64,000 bases of DNA from Parietaria judaica (taxonomy: Eukaryota > Streptophyta > Magnoliopsida > Rosales > Urticaceae), in NCBI GenBank assembly GCA_954871525.1, contig OX940867.1, positions 16,035,343 to 16,099,342 on the forward strand. The letters are read 5' to 3'. The notes beneath the pieces are model-generated. The model searched no databases and was not told the origin of the DNA. It saw nothing but the letters and a program-made list of their open reading frames with translations. The position numbers were made by a program, and so were the translations under genes. Positions 1 to 12,787 of this stretch are shown piece by piece. Position 1 is the first letter of the stretch; the number at the start of each line of letters is the position of its first letter.

Positions 1-3000
1 GACACGCCACTGCGGTCTCTGCCATGAACTCGGCTTCAGAAGATGAAAAGGCCACAGTTCTTTGCTTCTGAGACTGCCAGGTGATCAGATTCCCGTTGAG
101 ATAAATCGCCATCCCTCCGGTACTTTTCCTGTCATCGACATCACCGACTAGGTCACTGTCGGTAAAACCGACCAGTTCTTCAACTCCATTTCCTCTTCCG
201 TACTGAATCCCATAGCTCATCGTTCCCTTCATGTAACGAAGGATGTGCTTCACAACCTGCTGGTGTAAACTAGTAGGCTTCTCCATGTGACGACTCACCA
301 TGCCAACTGCATATGAGATGTCAGGTCGGGTGTGCGTTAAGTACCTGAGGCACCCGATGACACGTCTGTACTCCGTGGGATCCACTGAGGTTCCTTCTGC
401 ATCTTTCCTGAGCTTTAACTTCGGTTCCATTAGATACTTGCTCAGGTTGCAGTCCGCCATCTTGAATTGCTTCAGAATCTTCATCGCGTAAGCCGACTGC
501 TTTAGCGTGACAAATTCCTTCTTCTGATCGACCTCGATGCCGAGGTAGTATGAGAGTAGTCCGAGGTCGCTCATCGCTAACTCCTTCATCATCTGCTTTT
601 TGAATCCATTAATGCCTTCTGCCCTGGATTCGGTCACGATCAGGTAGTCAACGTACACACCGACGATGAGGGCTTCCTCTCTTGAGCTCCTCGTGTAAAA
701 TGCTTGCTCCTGCGAACACTTCTTGAAACCAAGACTCTTCATACTCCTGTTGAGTGTTCCATGCACGTGGTGCTTGCCGCAACCAATAAAGAGCTTTTGA
801 CAACTTGTACACCTTGTGCTCGGCGGTCTTGTTGACGAAGCTTTCCGGCTGAGTAACATAAACTTCTTCTTCTAGTTCACCATTCAGGAACGCGGATTTG
901 ACATCCAGGTGATGGATCTTCTAGCCTCGGTGAGTCGGGAGGGCTAGGATCAGCCTGACTGTGTCGAGTCTGGCCAGTGGAGCAAAGACTTCTTCAAAGT
1001 CTACTCTCTGCTTCTGCACGTAGCCCTTTGCGACCAGTCTGGCCTTATGATTGAGGATCTTGCCTTCTGAGTCCTTCTTGAGCTTGTATACCCACTTCAG
1101 ATCAATGGACTTATGACCTTTTGGAAGGTCAACTAGCTCCCACATTTTATTCTTCTCAATAGACTCCAACTCTCGCTTCATCGCTTCCTGCCATTCCTTT
1201 TCGGTGGTTGCCTCGCGATAGTTGGTCGGTTCCTCTTCACTAACTAGCAGGAGCTCCTCCGGGCTCAAATCAAGCTCCCGTTCTTCTTCGTAGACGTCGG
1301 ACAGGGTACGAAACCCTCTTGGTCCGTCCTTGATTGACGAGTCTCCCGAGCTGGTTCCTCCCGAACTAGATCTCTCTGAGATCGGGGTAATCATCCCTGA
1401 TCCTGGGTTGGGCGAGCCAAGTGGTGAGCTCGTTCCAGTCGTGCTGGTTCCAGGCGAATTGATTTCCGTCAAACTAGGCGTAGCTAGTCCTTGGAAGGGG
1501 CTCTCTCCCTCTTCCTGCTCGACCGTCTCTTCCTCTTCGAGTATGAACTCCACCGAGTTTTGTTCGGGCTCTCCATTCTCATCTTTCCAGTCCCACTTTT
1601 TCTCTTCTTCGAACACGGCGTCTCTGCTCACATGCACTTTGCCGCGTCAAGGGTCGTAAAACCTGTGTGCCTTGCTTCTTTCTTCGGCGCCAAGGTACAC
1701 CATCGGATGACTCCGATCATCGAGCTTCTTGAGGTGCGATCCCACAGTCTTCACATGTACGGTGCACCCAAACACCTTCAAATTCTCTAGATGAGGTTTC
1801 TTCCCTTTCCACGCTTGGTAAGGGGTGCGCTCGCTTAGAGCCTTCATCGGTAGACGGTTCAACAAGTAGACCGCATGTCGTATTGCTTCTCCCCAGAATC
1901 TCGCCGAGACTTGCATGCTTTTCAGCAAACTTCTTGCTGTGTCCATCACAGTTCGATTTCTTCTCTCCACCACACTGTTTTGCTGGGGCGTGTACGGTGT
2001 AGTGACGTGTCGCTCTACACCTTCTTCTCCGCAGTACTCTGCAAAATTCTGAGACGTGAACTCGCCTCCTCGATCTGTTCGCAGGGTCTGCAGTCTATGT
2101 CTTGACTGGTTTTCCACGAGCCTCTTGAACTTCTTGAAGACTTCAAAGGCTCCACTCTTCTCCTTGAGCGTATAAATCCACATCCAGCGGCTGTAGTCGT
2201 CAACAAGTAGGAGAAAATACTTGTTTCCGGCTAGGGTAGTCTGGGTAATTGGACCACATAGGTCAGCGTGCACCAGTTAGAGGGGTCGCTCTGCTCGGAA
2301 CTTGGCCTTGATCGGACATGGCAATCTCGCCTGTTTTGCGACCATGCAGCATTCACATAGCTGATTGGGGTGCTCAATCTTCGGTACCCGAAAGGCCATC
2401 TTCTTTTTTCTTAATATCTTGAGCGTGTAGAAATTTACGTGCCCAAGTCGTGCGTACCACAACCAAGCCGGGTCTACTAGGGACGTCATTAAGCAGACGG
2501 GTTGGCCAGTCTCCAGCAATATCTTGTACAGCCTGTTCGGCGTTCTCTTCACCTTCATCAATAGGGCGCCACTTTGGTTCCACATCTTCATGTACGAGCC
2601 GCCCATCACCACCGTGTTGCCGACTTCTGTCATCTGACCAAGGCTGATGATGTTACTCTTCAGCTTTGGTATGTAGTACACCTTGGTCAGTAGGCGTTGG
2701 TCTCCGTTCTTGCACTGGAACAGAATGGACCCTCTGCCTCTGATTTCGACGATCGATTCATCACCGAACTTCACGGTCCCTGTGTTCTTCTCATCGAGCT
2801 CTTCAAACTTAGCTCGATCTCCCGTCATGTGGTTGCTTGCACCATTGTCTAAATACCAGACGTCGGTATAGACTTTCTTCTCTCCGTCTATGAGGAGGTT
2901 TGCAATAACCTTGACCTCGATAAGCATGACCGTCTCGTCGGCCATCTTCTCCGGGCTGGGCCTCTTCTCGGCCATCATAAGCTCGGGCTCCGGGCTCGAC

Positions 3001-3005
3001 TTCAC
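1..3005 (-). pseudogene. copia pol polyprotein (PR-INT-RT-RH), broken
   Basis: Decayed copia pol. Protease (about 2880-2700) has the active-site stretch LDNGASNHMTG. The pre-integrase zinc region follows (LGHVNFYTLKIL and CECCMVAKQAR, to 2277). A stop at 2274-2276 separates it from integrase (2273-1647), which keeps the D, D, E series in HADLCGP, RTDRGGEF and VVERRNRT. An acidic linker leads to RT_2 (about 1240-330), with WKWVYK-like and AKGYVQ motifs in the frame ending at 921. A TAG near 920 is followed by [13 protein letters not shown], and RT is then scattered over several frames. RNase H (about 240-1) retains the family sequences DDRKSTGG and SSSEAEFMA. Domain order is intact but reading frames are not. 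Confidence 0.9.
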
Positions 3006-3188
3006 GTCGACTGGCTCCTCCAGGTCGGTCTTCCCTCTGACCGGTTATCGCCCGGGCTCAGCGTCGATCTCGCCTTCGACACTCGTCTTCTCGTCTCTCT
3101 GCACTTAAACGTTCCTATCCTGCTGGGCGAACATCAGCATTTGCTCATCTTTGTGGAATCTTATCAGATTCGCTTTGTCGCGCGTGCT

Positions 3189-4076
3189 TTTTACTGCGAC
3201 ATTTTGATGCATAGTGCCCGAGCTTATGACAATTGTAGCACTTCACCGTGATCTTGTCTCTTCGGGCCGTGGTGCCTTCCTGGCGAGTTAGCTACTGCCG
3301 CGACCTCGCATGTCACGACCTCGCCCTCGCCCTCGGCCTCTACCACGTGCTTGGCTATCTCCGCAGTACCCGTCACGACTCGACGAGCTTGAAGAAGACT
3401 CAGCTCCATGATTCTTCTTCTGCTTGGCCACCCATTCTTCGTGCGTTAGCAGAAGGTGTTTCTCCTCTTCATTCTTCAGCGTGACGCCTCCCATTTTCTT
3501 AGCCATCGCTTCTTGGCTTGCAAGCAAATTCTCGAACTCTACAAGTGATGGTTGAACAGGCCATCCTTGTACAGCAATCACAAAGCTTCGATACTCCGGT
3601 CTCAACCCATGGATGATGATTCGCTTCATACGAGCTTCTCTGATGACGGACTTTGGATCGAGATTGCTAATCTCACGACATATCGACTTGACCTTATGGA
3701 AATACTGAGCAATCATCACGTCGCGTTGTGAGATTGACAGTAGCTCGTTCTCCAAGAGTTGTAGCCTCGCATCGTTCTTATTTGAGAAAAGTGTCGTGAA
3801 CGTATCCCACGCTTCTTTTGGCGTCTTGTCATCCCGAATGTGCTCCAATATCTCTTCTTCAACGGTGGTCTTTAGGGCAAACATCGCTTTGCCTGCTTTG
3901 ATTCTCCATTTGCGCAAGATGCCGTTAGCATCTTCCCCCGGCGGCGTAGTTTCGCTTCCGCCGACGACCTCCCAAAGGTCGTGTCCTAGCAAATAGGACA
4001 TCATGCATGTTGCCCACGTACTGTAGTTGTTGCTGTTGAGTTTCTTGATTCCTCCGACGACTTGGAGATCACCCAT
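3189..4076 (-). pseudogene. copia gag (UBN2-type capsid region plus zinc knuckle), frameshifted
   Basis: The product would be the copia capsid/nucleocapsid polyprotein that packages element RNA. Translation starts at the ATG at 4076 (MGDLQVVGGIKKLNSNNY); an earlier in-frame start at 4169 is not needed. The WATCMMSYLL and LFSNKNDARLQLLENELLS stretches, and the GLRPEYRSFV segment, are typical of the gag-polypeptide (UBN2) family. A serine run and an RGRGRGRG tract follow. The main frame stops at 3288. The CCHC zinc knuckle (CX2CX4HX4C, CYNCHKLGHYASKC) lies in another frame at about 3189-3230, which implies a frameshift close to the arginine/glycine tract. Confidence 0.85.
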
Positions 4077-4218
4077 CGTGTTGGGAGTACCTCGACACAA
4101 AGAAAACTCACACGGTAAAATCGCAAGAAATCGTTTCTGATGTGGAAGATCAGTCGGAACCGCAACCACAGAGCATACTTAGAATGTCAAGGGACTTGAC
4201 AACAACACTCATAACCCC

Positions 4219-4230
4219 GCTCTGATACCA
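4219..4230 (-). other. primer-binding site of the copia element
   Basis: On the minus strand this reads TGGTATCAGAGC, the standard plant initiator-tRNA-Met primer site of copia elements. It begins two bases inside the LTR end at 4233. Confidence 0.9.
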
Positions 4231-4232
4231 AA

Positions 4233-4720
4233 TGTTGGTTCCGAAAATGGATCGATGCCGAAACTAGAAAAAAAAAACACCACAACCCCAAATACTCACT
4301 ATGAAAAGAAAACGACAATGAAGCTAAGCACATAGTGCTTTTGGTGGGGTACTTGAAATTAGAAAAAAAGATAGAGAAGAAATTTGATCTCTGTTGATAA
4401 TCGAATACATTAATTGGAGATGATTAAAATACAAGTCCAAGGTGTGTTTATATAGAGAACTAAACACATAGAGAATTACTATAATACCCTAAAAGCCTTG
4501 TGCTTCACGTAAAAGAAACTCACAAAATAATAAACTAATCAAAGATAAGGCTTGCTGAGCAAGCACACTCGTTGGCTTGAAATTGGTGGCTCTACTTGCT
4601 GACCAAGTTCAGTTTATAAGCCTCAGGTTTCGATTTCGACTCTAAAGCTCCGTTTTTTAGAAAATTGAGACGAGACTCGTGAAACGGTAAAGCTAGATAA
4701 CAAAGTGACAGACGCAATGC
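4233..4720 (-). repeat. copia 5' LTR (outer end approximate)
   Basis: On the plus strand it starts TGTTGGTTCCG directly beside the PBS, so the minus-strand LTR ends ...CCAACA. A minus-strand TATA-like TATATAAACA near 4445-4455 is a plausible LTR promoter. The outer end lies somewhere between about 4610 and 4880. No second LTR is in the window to compare with, so 4720 is only a midpoint estimate. Confidence 0.6.
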
Positions 4721-4880
4721 AAAAATCAAAATTCGAAAATGCTACTCGGTATGAAAGTTACGGAATTTTAAATAAAAACGTACCTTTTTACTATTCACCG
4801 GTGAGAAAAGCTCGTGAATCCGAATGAGCCGTCCTACCCTCTACTTATAGTTTCCCGGAAATTAAAAATTTCCGCAAAAC

Positions 4881-6116
4881 TGGGGGTTAATGTTACGGGT
4901 ATTTTACGTAATTGATTTTTCTTAATTATTAAAAGAAAAATTATTTAAATTAATTTTTCTTTTATTAATTATAATCAATTTCGTCCAAAATATTCACCGG
5001 AAGTCCTTTTTCGAAACATAAAGTGTCCAGATGATCCCAAAAATAAAGGGACACGCGCGGGGCCTTCGGGGGACGCCGGAGGCAACACGGGTGGGCCCCA
5101 CAGGCCCCCAAAGGCCAACTGCCACGTGGCAGCGGCGCTACAGGGCCACCAGGGGTCAAGTTTGACCCCTCAACGTGTCCCGCCCCCATTGGACTCGCCA
5201 AAGCCACCAGGGCCTCTAGCGGGCAAATCAAACGCTGACACAAGGGCTGACGCAAGCCCTGGCTCCCACGCGCGTGGGCTCTGCGTCACCGGCGCAGTTT
5301 CCGCACGTGAGGGTGTATCCGGCGTCGGATTGAGGCACCGTTTGCGGCGTTGGTTCGGCCACATCCCGAGGACCCAAAAAATTATATAATTTTACCCCGG
5401 GGGCGACCTGGAATAATAGTTATTCACATTTTAACCCCCGGACGCCTTATAAATAGAAGCTCGATTTCAGTTAAACGGTAACTCATTCCGACGCCCGGAA
5501 ACTCGGTCTAAACTCTCTCTAGACCCTCTCAAATCGTTTCCCACTCAAATACCCCACTAATGTTGAGCGTCGGAGGTGAATCAGTGGGTAAAACCCCCGG
5601 TTTTCTCTGATCTCGGGTATTGTGTTTTCCAGGTTCAGAGAGCGAGAAATCCAACTAGAGCAGAAGCCCTGGAGAAAATTCTGGCACGATCTAAGACTCT
5701 CCTTGCCAAGGTTCTAGATCCGTGAGGTGCTCGTTCTATTCCTCAGTCTTGTATCTCAGGGAGATATATTGACTCAGTGAATAGACCGTAGGACCCGGAT
5801 CTGTACCCGTGACTCCGGTCGAGAGTCTGGTCCACCAGGGTTCACTGGAACGTCAATACTGTGATCCCCCTACGCAGTGGTCATGTCCGTTTTTGGCATC
5901 CTGAACCTGTAACCAGGGCCAGGCCAAGCCCTGGCCCCTTGGCAACAGGTAGTGGTGTTTGCCCCGGATTTCTTTTCCTGAGTCAGTGGAGGGTCCGTTT
6001 GACTCGAAAGTCCAGGAGCCCAATCCCGAAAGTCACAAAAGTCAACAAGACGACATTGGGCCCGGCCCAACACGAGCAATTGGGCCGCTAAGTCTTTGAG
6101 GCATTATTCTGCATCA
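4881..6116 (+). mobile_element. 3' end of a Tat-type Ty3/gypsy element: PPT and 3' LTR
   Basis: A polypurine tract (TGGGGGTTAA, 4881-4890) directly precedes an LTR starting TGTTACGGGTATTT at 4891. The same PPT and LTR start occur at 53671-53696. The LTR ends near 6116 (GCATTATTCTGCATCA). A GGGCC...AATTGGGCCGC block just before its end also matches the end of the 48.4-kb element's LTR. A TATA box (TTATAAATAG) lies near 5448. The interior belongs to the left, where it has been displaced by the copia element. The sequence between 4720 and 4880 is probably what remains of the 3' UTR of this element. Confidence 0.75.
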
Positions 6117-7343
6117 ACCGTTAGTTAGGCCAAAGTCAGAACCGAAAAATATTATTTAATTGAAGTTATTAATTTATCGAGGTTCTACTGTACGACAACA
6201 TGACTATAAATTACGGTTTATCTAAAACAAAGAAATTTGCACGGTCATTCTTTAAAAATATTTTTTTAAGTACAATACATGGTTTCAAATACTGATACTG
6301 AGGAGAAACTATAACTTCCATTTTGCAAGCATGCCGAAGGGTTACGGTTTTACCGATGGAAAAGTCGGAAAAAGGGCATGCCACACATTCTAATGAAATG
6401 TTATAACCATGCCGCATACCGACGGGTTTACCGACGGAAAAGTCAGAAAATAAGTTTGAGAATTTTGACAATATTTTTTTTATATAAGTTCAGAATTACA
6501 TCTTTATCACCGTAATTAATAAATATTTAAGAAATCACACTCATGATAAGGCATTGTATTTATAGGTTATAGTTGTATTTATATAAAAATAAGAGCTATA
6601 CTTATTACTTACTGTAGATATAGGTTGCAATTATAATTTTTATAAAAATTAAAGATAATAATTTATTTATTATTGAGGAGATATTGAGATTGTAAAAACT
6701 CCTATCCTGTTTAAATATTAAGACTTTATAGTGGGACTGGGAGAGAGTAAATGTGAGATGAAAAGTTCTACATAAAAAACTTCAAAAAAATTGGACGACA
6801 TTTCACACTTTTTTGCATTTACTGCGGTTTCGTAAGTTTTTGAACTACAATATGAAAAAGGGGCATGCCAAGCATACTGACAACTTTTTTAGATTTTCAA
6901 AACCATGGTACAAACACTAATTCACAACAAAGACTTAAATGCATTTTATGCTCTTTCGCAATGGTTGTTTTTAATGTTAGACAGTCGCTTCACCACACGA
7001 AGTTTACCGCAGTACTTCGTATCACTTTCTATTCATTAATTATAAATTGATTAATCAAATTTTACCTTGCATGTTTAAAACAAACCCAAACATTTATGAG
7101 ATAATGGTACGAAATACTTATTTAATTATAAATCTTTTTAAAAATTGTCCATAATTTCATTAATGCATTTTACTCATTTTATAAACTTTTTTCCAAAACT
7201 ACCCTTCTACTCATATTTCCTCTCTTAATATCTCCCTCATATACTCTCATTCATATATAAAGGTGAATTGGTGGAGTTAGTTTTGATTTAAGTTCATATA
7301 TTATGATATATTAGTTTATTACAGACAAAATGAGCATTTCACG
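6117..7343. other. AT-rich intergenic DNA
   Basis: No gene was recognised. Two related stretches, ACCGATGGAAAAGTCGG near 6351 and ACCGACGGAAAAGTCAG near 6430, sit beside GGCATGCC-type words. They look like subterminal repeats of a DNA transposon, but no terminal repeats or target duplication were found. Confidence 0.5.
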
Positions 7344-8382
7344 TGTTAGGTGCATTTTTCCAGCTATCTAAAATTTGGATCTTATTGGTGAAAATCAAAG
7401 TCCACCAACAAAATCAAAGACCAGAGGCCCAAGACCTAATACATTTGGCGAATCCCGGAACCCCGAAGGACCAGAAGACAAAGCCCAAGACCAAAGCATA
7501 TCATCATAAAAGGCAATCCTGGCGAGGTTCCCTGGCAAGTCTCTTGGCGAGGTCCCCTGGCGAGCCTCCTCGCCCTTGCGACCCCCTTGCCGAGGCGACC
7601 CTTCTCGCCAATAACATTGACGAAGAGATAACTTACAATAATTACACACGACGAGGAGATCCGAGCTTACGAAAGTCATTGAGAAATCCTCTAGATTCCT
7701 CAGGACTAAGAATACAAGCTCGCGGACACCCGAAAGACGCTAGACGAGCCACGAAGCAACCGATGAGCCCCTCACCACGATAAGGAGCCACGGCAAGCCT
7801 CCCTTGGCAAGGGTAGGGGCAAATTTTATTAAATAAATAAAAGGGGAATTAATTCCTCCAATTCAGGGAGAAGTGATTACTCCATTTACCTATAAATAGG
7901 GGCATACTCCTCCTCATTTTACACGTTCTCTCTGAGGTTTCTCCAGAGCTTCTCTCTCTAGTTCCTTTCTCTAGAAATTCACCACCCTTCTGGTCCCGCC
8001 TAGGTCGGCGCCTTCGCCACCACTAAAGGCTCGTCAAGAGTGATCGAATAAAGCTGAGACTTGACGGAGACCAAAGTTCGCCAGGAAAGTTCTTCGACGA
8101 AGTCATATACCTCGCGTAAAATACTAAAGGCATCGGCCAAGACTACCCTCGTCGGTCAAGACCCTCGCCACACAAGTAGTCTACACCCGCGTCGTATCAC
8201 GACACCCTTGCCGGTAATACCATCGCCACTGGCGACGGTCACCCAAGCACTGCCAACACCAGCATCTCCGACGAGCCACACCACACTGTCATTCATTTAT
8301 TACTAACATTGAACTACGTGGATCGGGTTGGGGCTCGAACCGTGGATCAAGTTCTCAATTAAGTCATTTTCGCGCATTAACA
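7344..8382 (+). repeat. probable solo LTR of a Tat-type gypsy element
   Basis: The segment starts TGTTAGGTGC and ends TCATTTTCGCGCATTAACA, which closely resembles the LTR ending TCCATTTTCGAGCATTAACA at 49600-49618. A TATA box (CTATAAATAGGGG, about 7890) and a CT-rich leader follow the expected LTR order. No PBS or PPT flanks it. Flanking pentamers do not match (TCACG and GTAAC), so the start may be misplaced or the copy truncated. Open frames inside it, such as 7343-7783, are LTR sequence and not genes. Confidence 0.6.
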
Positions 8383-10180
8383 GTAACATTTCTTTTTTGT
8401 TATATTATATTTTTTATTTATTTAGCATAATATTAGCAACTAACTTATGTATATATATTTTAATATTTTCGTGTCTACTTTCTCCATATTTCGTCACGTG
8501 ATAAATCAGCTCGCCGGAGAAACCCTTGGTTCCCAACGTCGCCTTGACTGTGTCGCCGCTTCCAAACCATCGCGACTGAGTCACTGATCGATCTTTATTG
8601 ATCGAGTTTTTCATAGATCTAAATCTGGACAAGAACAGTTCGGTATCGACTCGCACTGCCATAGCTTGTGTGCGATCTGAATCTAGGTGAGAACAGCGTG
8701 GGAATCGGCTCGCATTGCCGGAGCTTATGATTATCTGTAGACGAAATTGTAATTACGTAAATGTAATTACATATATGTATTCGTAACTACAGTTACCTAA
8801 GTGTAAAAAGATACATTTTTATCTATATTTTGATATTACAATTACAATTCGTAGTTAAAGTTCTATTTCTGTAAAGGCAATTATCAAATTGCAGTTTTGT
8901 ATTTACCAATACAGTTTGACAAGTACAGATCCGTGGCTTCAGTTTCGTAATTACAATTTCGTATCTTCAATTATACAATTCTTAAACTATTTTTACAGTT
9001 TCGTAATTACATTTACCGGTATGAAAAGCTACACCTAAAAACTCAAGCTTAGTTTATTCAACTAATGTTTCCTATAACATAGGATTAGTCAAATTACATT
9101 GATTACACATTATTCAAATTTTATTTTCCTATTAAAAAGAATTAGTAAAAAAAATTAACTGTAAAATATTAATTAAAAAATTTATTAATGTAATTAAATC
9201 AGAAGAGATATAATTATCCACAAATCAATAAATTAGTAATTTTAAATTTTATTAATATTTTTAAAAGATGATCAAAATAGGCATTTCCCTCGTTATTTAA
9301 ATAGAAAACAATTATGAAATATAGTTGTTAGTTTTCTACAATCGTTCGCTTTTTATAAGGTTGTCGGCCATATAATACGAGGCATAAATACATTATCAAA
9401 GCCTTATTTATAGAAAAGTCTTTAATTGCTTCAATTTATCAACTTGGAGAATTGGATTTTGTTTCCAGTATGTTAGGTAGAGACTAACGTATCCATAATT
9501 GTTTGTTTCTAATAGTTATATATTCACAGATATAAGCAACAAAACGAGTATTCAGTCCGATGTTTGATAAATAATAAATTGAGTATTGTATTTTAGTAAT
9601 TTTATAATAAAAACAGAATAATTTAATGATTTTATTATATGAAAACTGTATTTATCATATAATCGGTATTCGGTCCGGTAATATCGATTTTTTTTAACAC
9701 ATTTACTGCTTTTAAGATTCATTAAATATGACTATTATACAAAATAATAAAATCTCAAAATACATAAATAATACTTAACACTGATAAAAAAAAAAAAACA
9801 CTGATAAGAAGACTAATGAAAAATACATAAAGATGATTAATGAAAAATACATAAAGATGACTAATGAATATGTTCTAATTTATTTTTTTAATCTAAATTC
9901 TTATCATCTACAAATACATTATTATACAAACATCATTGAACAAATATTGTCTGGTGATAATGTTTGGACAAAGGAGAAGATAAAATTATATTTTTGACAT
10001 CGTGATAAATATGATTGTTATCGATAAAAAAAATAATATAATATAAGATTTAGTAATAAAGCGGTTTAAATGGGTATGCGGTTGCCCTTTTCATATCAAA
10101 ATCGAAAATCATATTTTAATCGAATCCGAGTATTCAATTTTTTTAGTGCATCTAGTTTTGACCATTTTAATTCAATGTGC
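8383..10180. other. AT-rich intergenic DNA
   Basis: No gene or complete element was recognised. The stretch includes a run of TGTAATTAC-like words (8745-9010) and simple A/T tracts. Confidence 0.5.
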
Positions 10181-10185
10181 AAAAA

Positions 10186-10685
10186 TCTTTCGTATTTTTG
10201 GCATAATTCACTCTTTTTTTTGCCCAAAATTTATAAATAAATTACTGTTGGAAAGATAAAGATTTCTCTACAACTTTGTAATTTTACGTTTCATCAGAAA
10301 AAGTTATTAAGTACATTAAAACATGCTCGAAATAAATATTTTGCATTACACTAATGTCCAGTTTTACGTTGTAATTGAAATTTTGTATTTCTTAAAAGTT
10401 TGTTTTTTTTTTTTTACAAAACAAAAACACCAAAGTTGTAGATCTATCTCTTATATTTCCAACCATTGTTCGTATAAAATTTAGACAAAATATGAGTGAG
10501 TTATGACAAAAATACGAAAACTGTACATATAGAGGAGGAATCACTCGCTGACGGTCAAGTGACAGAAAACACGAAAAAAATCTAACGGAATCAAGTTTGG
10601 GTACATTAGCCGTCGAAAATAAATATTGGGTACATAATTCGCAACCGGTCAAACATTGGGTACATTAGCCGCAGTTTACCCTAAG
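10186..10685. mobile_element. inverted-repeat (foldback) element
   Basis: The stretch at about 10186-10305 (TTTCGTATTTTTGGCATAAT and onward) is the inverted complement, with mismatches, of about 10400-10525. The right side continues with GGGTACATTAGCCG-type words to about 10685, near which other MITEs of this window also carry TTTGGGTA motifs. The left terminus and target duplication were not resolved. The ORF at 10392-10652 falls inside it and is not a gene. Confidence 0.5.
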
Positions 10686-11233
10686 TTAAATGAAGATAAA
10701 TAGAACTAATTTAACTATTTAAAATACATGAATATGTTAAATGAGTTAAACGGGTAGACACGATAAACATGGTATTTAAATGGGGCGGGTCTGGGTCTCA
10801 TCTTCTAACACGATTAATAAATGAGACGGATCTGGGTCTGCATAAATTAAGTAAAAAATTATTTAGACCCGACACGAACACGACACGAAACCATATTACC
10901 ACCCCTAATGATAAATAAAATGTTCATTAGAGCTAGTCCCCAACTATCCTTCCCTCTTGTAAAAAAAAAAAAAAAACTATCCTTCCATTTTATATTTGTG
11001 GATTCATTATTTTATTGTATTTTAAACTGACTTAAGAAAAAGCAACGTGTAAAACGGGTACTTTGTCTTTGCAATGAAATAATATGATGACAAAATCGAA
11101 TGCTAATAATGCGGTCTTACATAACAATTTTATATTTTTAAATTATTAAATATTTTAATTTTTGTCCGATTTATTTTTTCAGACATTAATTTTTTTTAGC
11201 ATAATGCAATTAAATCATACATAATAAAAACAA
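10686..11233. other. AT-rich intergenic DNA
   Basis: No gene was recognised. The stretch contains a poly-A run near 10961-10976. Confidence 0.4.
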
Positions 11234-12048
11234 GGGTTAATGGCGGCAATAATGCACAACCTTTGGTCAACATGGGTTTTAGGTCCCCAACCTTTCAAGG
11301 TCCCCAACCTTTCAATCTGTGGGCAAAAATACACAACGTTTGTTGAATGTAAAATTCGTTGGTCCTTCCGTTCGGGATGTTAAATTCTGCTGATGTGGCA
11401 TCGTTAAACTGCCAAATGGACTGCCAACTTGTAATATTAATTACATAACTTAATTAATAAGAATAAATTAAATCAGATTTTAATTATGATTCAAAAAACA
11501 AATTAATACTTTAAATTAAATAAATAATTTTTACTCCCCCCTAAAAATCTAATAGACTCTTCGTCGAACATGACTAAAATTTTGAAAAACGACGAATTAT
11601 TAAACACGACTAAAATTTGCAAAGATTACATAACGACGGTTTATTAGAAACGACTAAAATTTTGGAAAAACGACCGATTATTAAAAACAACTATGATTTA
11701 TAAACCGACATAGTTTAGATGTGAATAATATTGAAGCACGAGTTTAAAATAGGAACTACGCGTTAAATAAGTATTATTCGTTAATTTAAAGTTTTGATTT
11801 ATTTTTTAATCATAATTAAAATATGATTTAATTTATTCTTATTAATTAGGTTATGTAATTTATATTACAAGTTGGCAGTCTATTTGACAGTTTAACGATG
11901 CCACATCAGCAGAATTTAACATTCCTAAAGGAAGGACTAACGAATTTTATATTCAACAAACGTTGTGTATTTTTGCCCACACTTTGAAAGGTTGGGGACC
12001 TAAAACCCTTGTTGACCAAATATTGTGCATTATTGCCACAATTAACCC
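11234..12048. mobile_element. Mutator-like MITE with long terminal inverted repeats
   Basis: It begins GGGTTAATGGCGGCAATAAT and ends with the complement ATTGCC...ATTAACCC. Inverted arms of roughly 250 bp match throughout, including the CCAACCTTTC block and the ATGTGGCATCG/CGATGCCACAT pair. It is flanked by 9-bp near-identical repeats TAAAAACAA (11225-11233) and TAAAAAGAA (12049-12057). Long TIRs and 9-bp duplications are the hallmark of Mutator-like elements. No transposase is present. Confidence 0.85.
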
Positions 12049-12057
12049 TAAAAAGAA

Positions 12058-12778
12058 ATTAGAAACGTAATGCATTATTCTATGTTTTATAATAGTGCCG
12101 TTTTTATCACCGCTTCCCGTTAACAGTAAACGTAATCAAAACCATGTGCTTTGAACATGCATACAGTATATATGCAAAGGTTACTTTGAGTAATTTGCTT
12201 GTCTCCTTTTTCTTTCTTTTTTCCTTTCTCTACAATTTCCTTGTATTCATTTTCTATTTTTTTCTTCTTCTTCAGCAAATCAAACCTGCTACTCATATAG
12301 TTTCAAACTCAACTATCGGATTTAATAGTATTATTCATGAAACATTGTAGTTGTTTTCATACAGCTGGTATGGATGATCTTTTCTCTATGTTTTTAGTCA
12401 TATTAGAATCTAATCTCTCACTTCACATCACTTTCCTTTCTCTTTAAATATCAAAATAAAATGATTAAAGAAAAGTTCACCCAGCATGATTATGTACAAA
12501 ATAGCAACCCAACTAATTAATTCTATAGAAATCTATAATATATGTGTTGCTTACACAAATTACTTTAAATTATCTATGACTTTAGGTTGTCTGCCATATT
12601 AGATAATCTTTACATATTTCCAAGGTAAAATTGATTAATTAATTAGAAACCGCACATGCACGAATAAAAAAGATAACTATAGTTGAAATTTCGTTCGTTG
12701 CTTTCACGCGGAATTCATTTAAAATTTTGTCAATCTCGATAAAAATATTAAAACTTGGATCAACCGAGGATGTGTGAG
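12058..12778. other. AT-rich intergenic DNA
   Basis: Nothing recognisable. A pyrimidine-rich stretch (12200-12275) gives a low-complexity ORF at 12144-12350 that I do not consider a gene. Confidence 0.4.
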
Positions 12779-12787
12779 ATTAAATTA

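Larger units (their letters stand above)
1..4720 (-). mobile_element. Ty1/copia LTR retrotransposon, 3' end beyond the window
   Basis: Read on the minus strand, the order is LTR, PBS, gag, protease, integrase, reverse transcriptase, RNase H. Integrase ahead of RT defines Ty1/copia. The element enters at its 5' LTR (right side) and leaves the window at position 1 inside RNase H, so its 3' LTR is not visible. Stops and frameshifts in gag, between protease and integrase, and through RT show it is no longer autonomous. The exact outer end of the 5' LTR could not be fixed, so the right boundary is approximate. It appears to have landed in the interior of a gypsy element whose 3' LTR starts at 4891. 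Confidence 0.9.

Noticed and set aside
4965..6091. ORFs of 60-96 aa near 5-6 kb
   Set aside because: They lie entirely inside an LTR on both strands, GC-rich with no domain.
6340..6460. Possible CACTA subterminal repeats
   Set aside because: Only two short related words; no CACTA ends, TSD or transposase found.
7343..7783. 146-aa plus-strand ORF
   Set aside because: Starts at the edge of an LTR-like segment and consists of LTR sequence; no similarity recognised.
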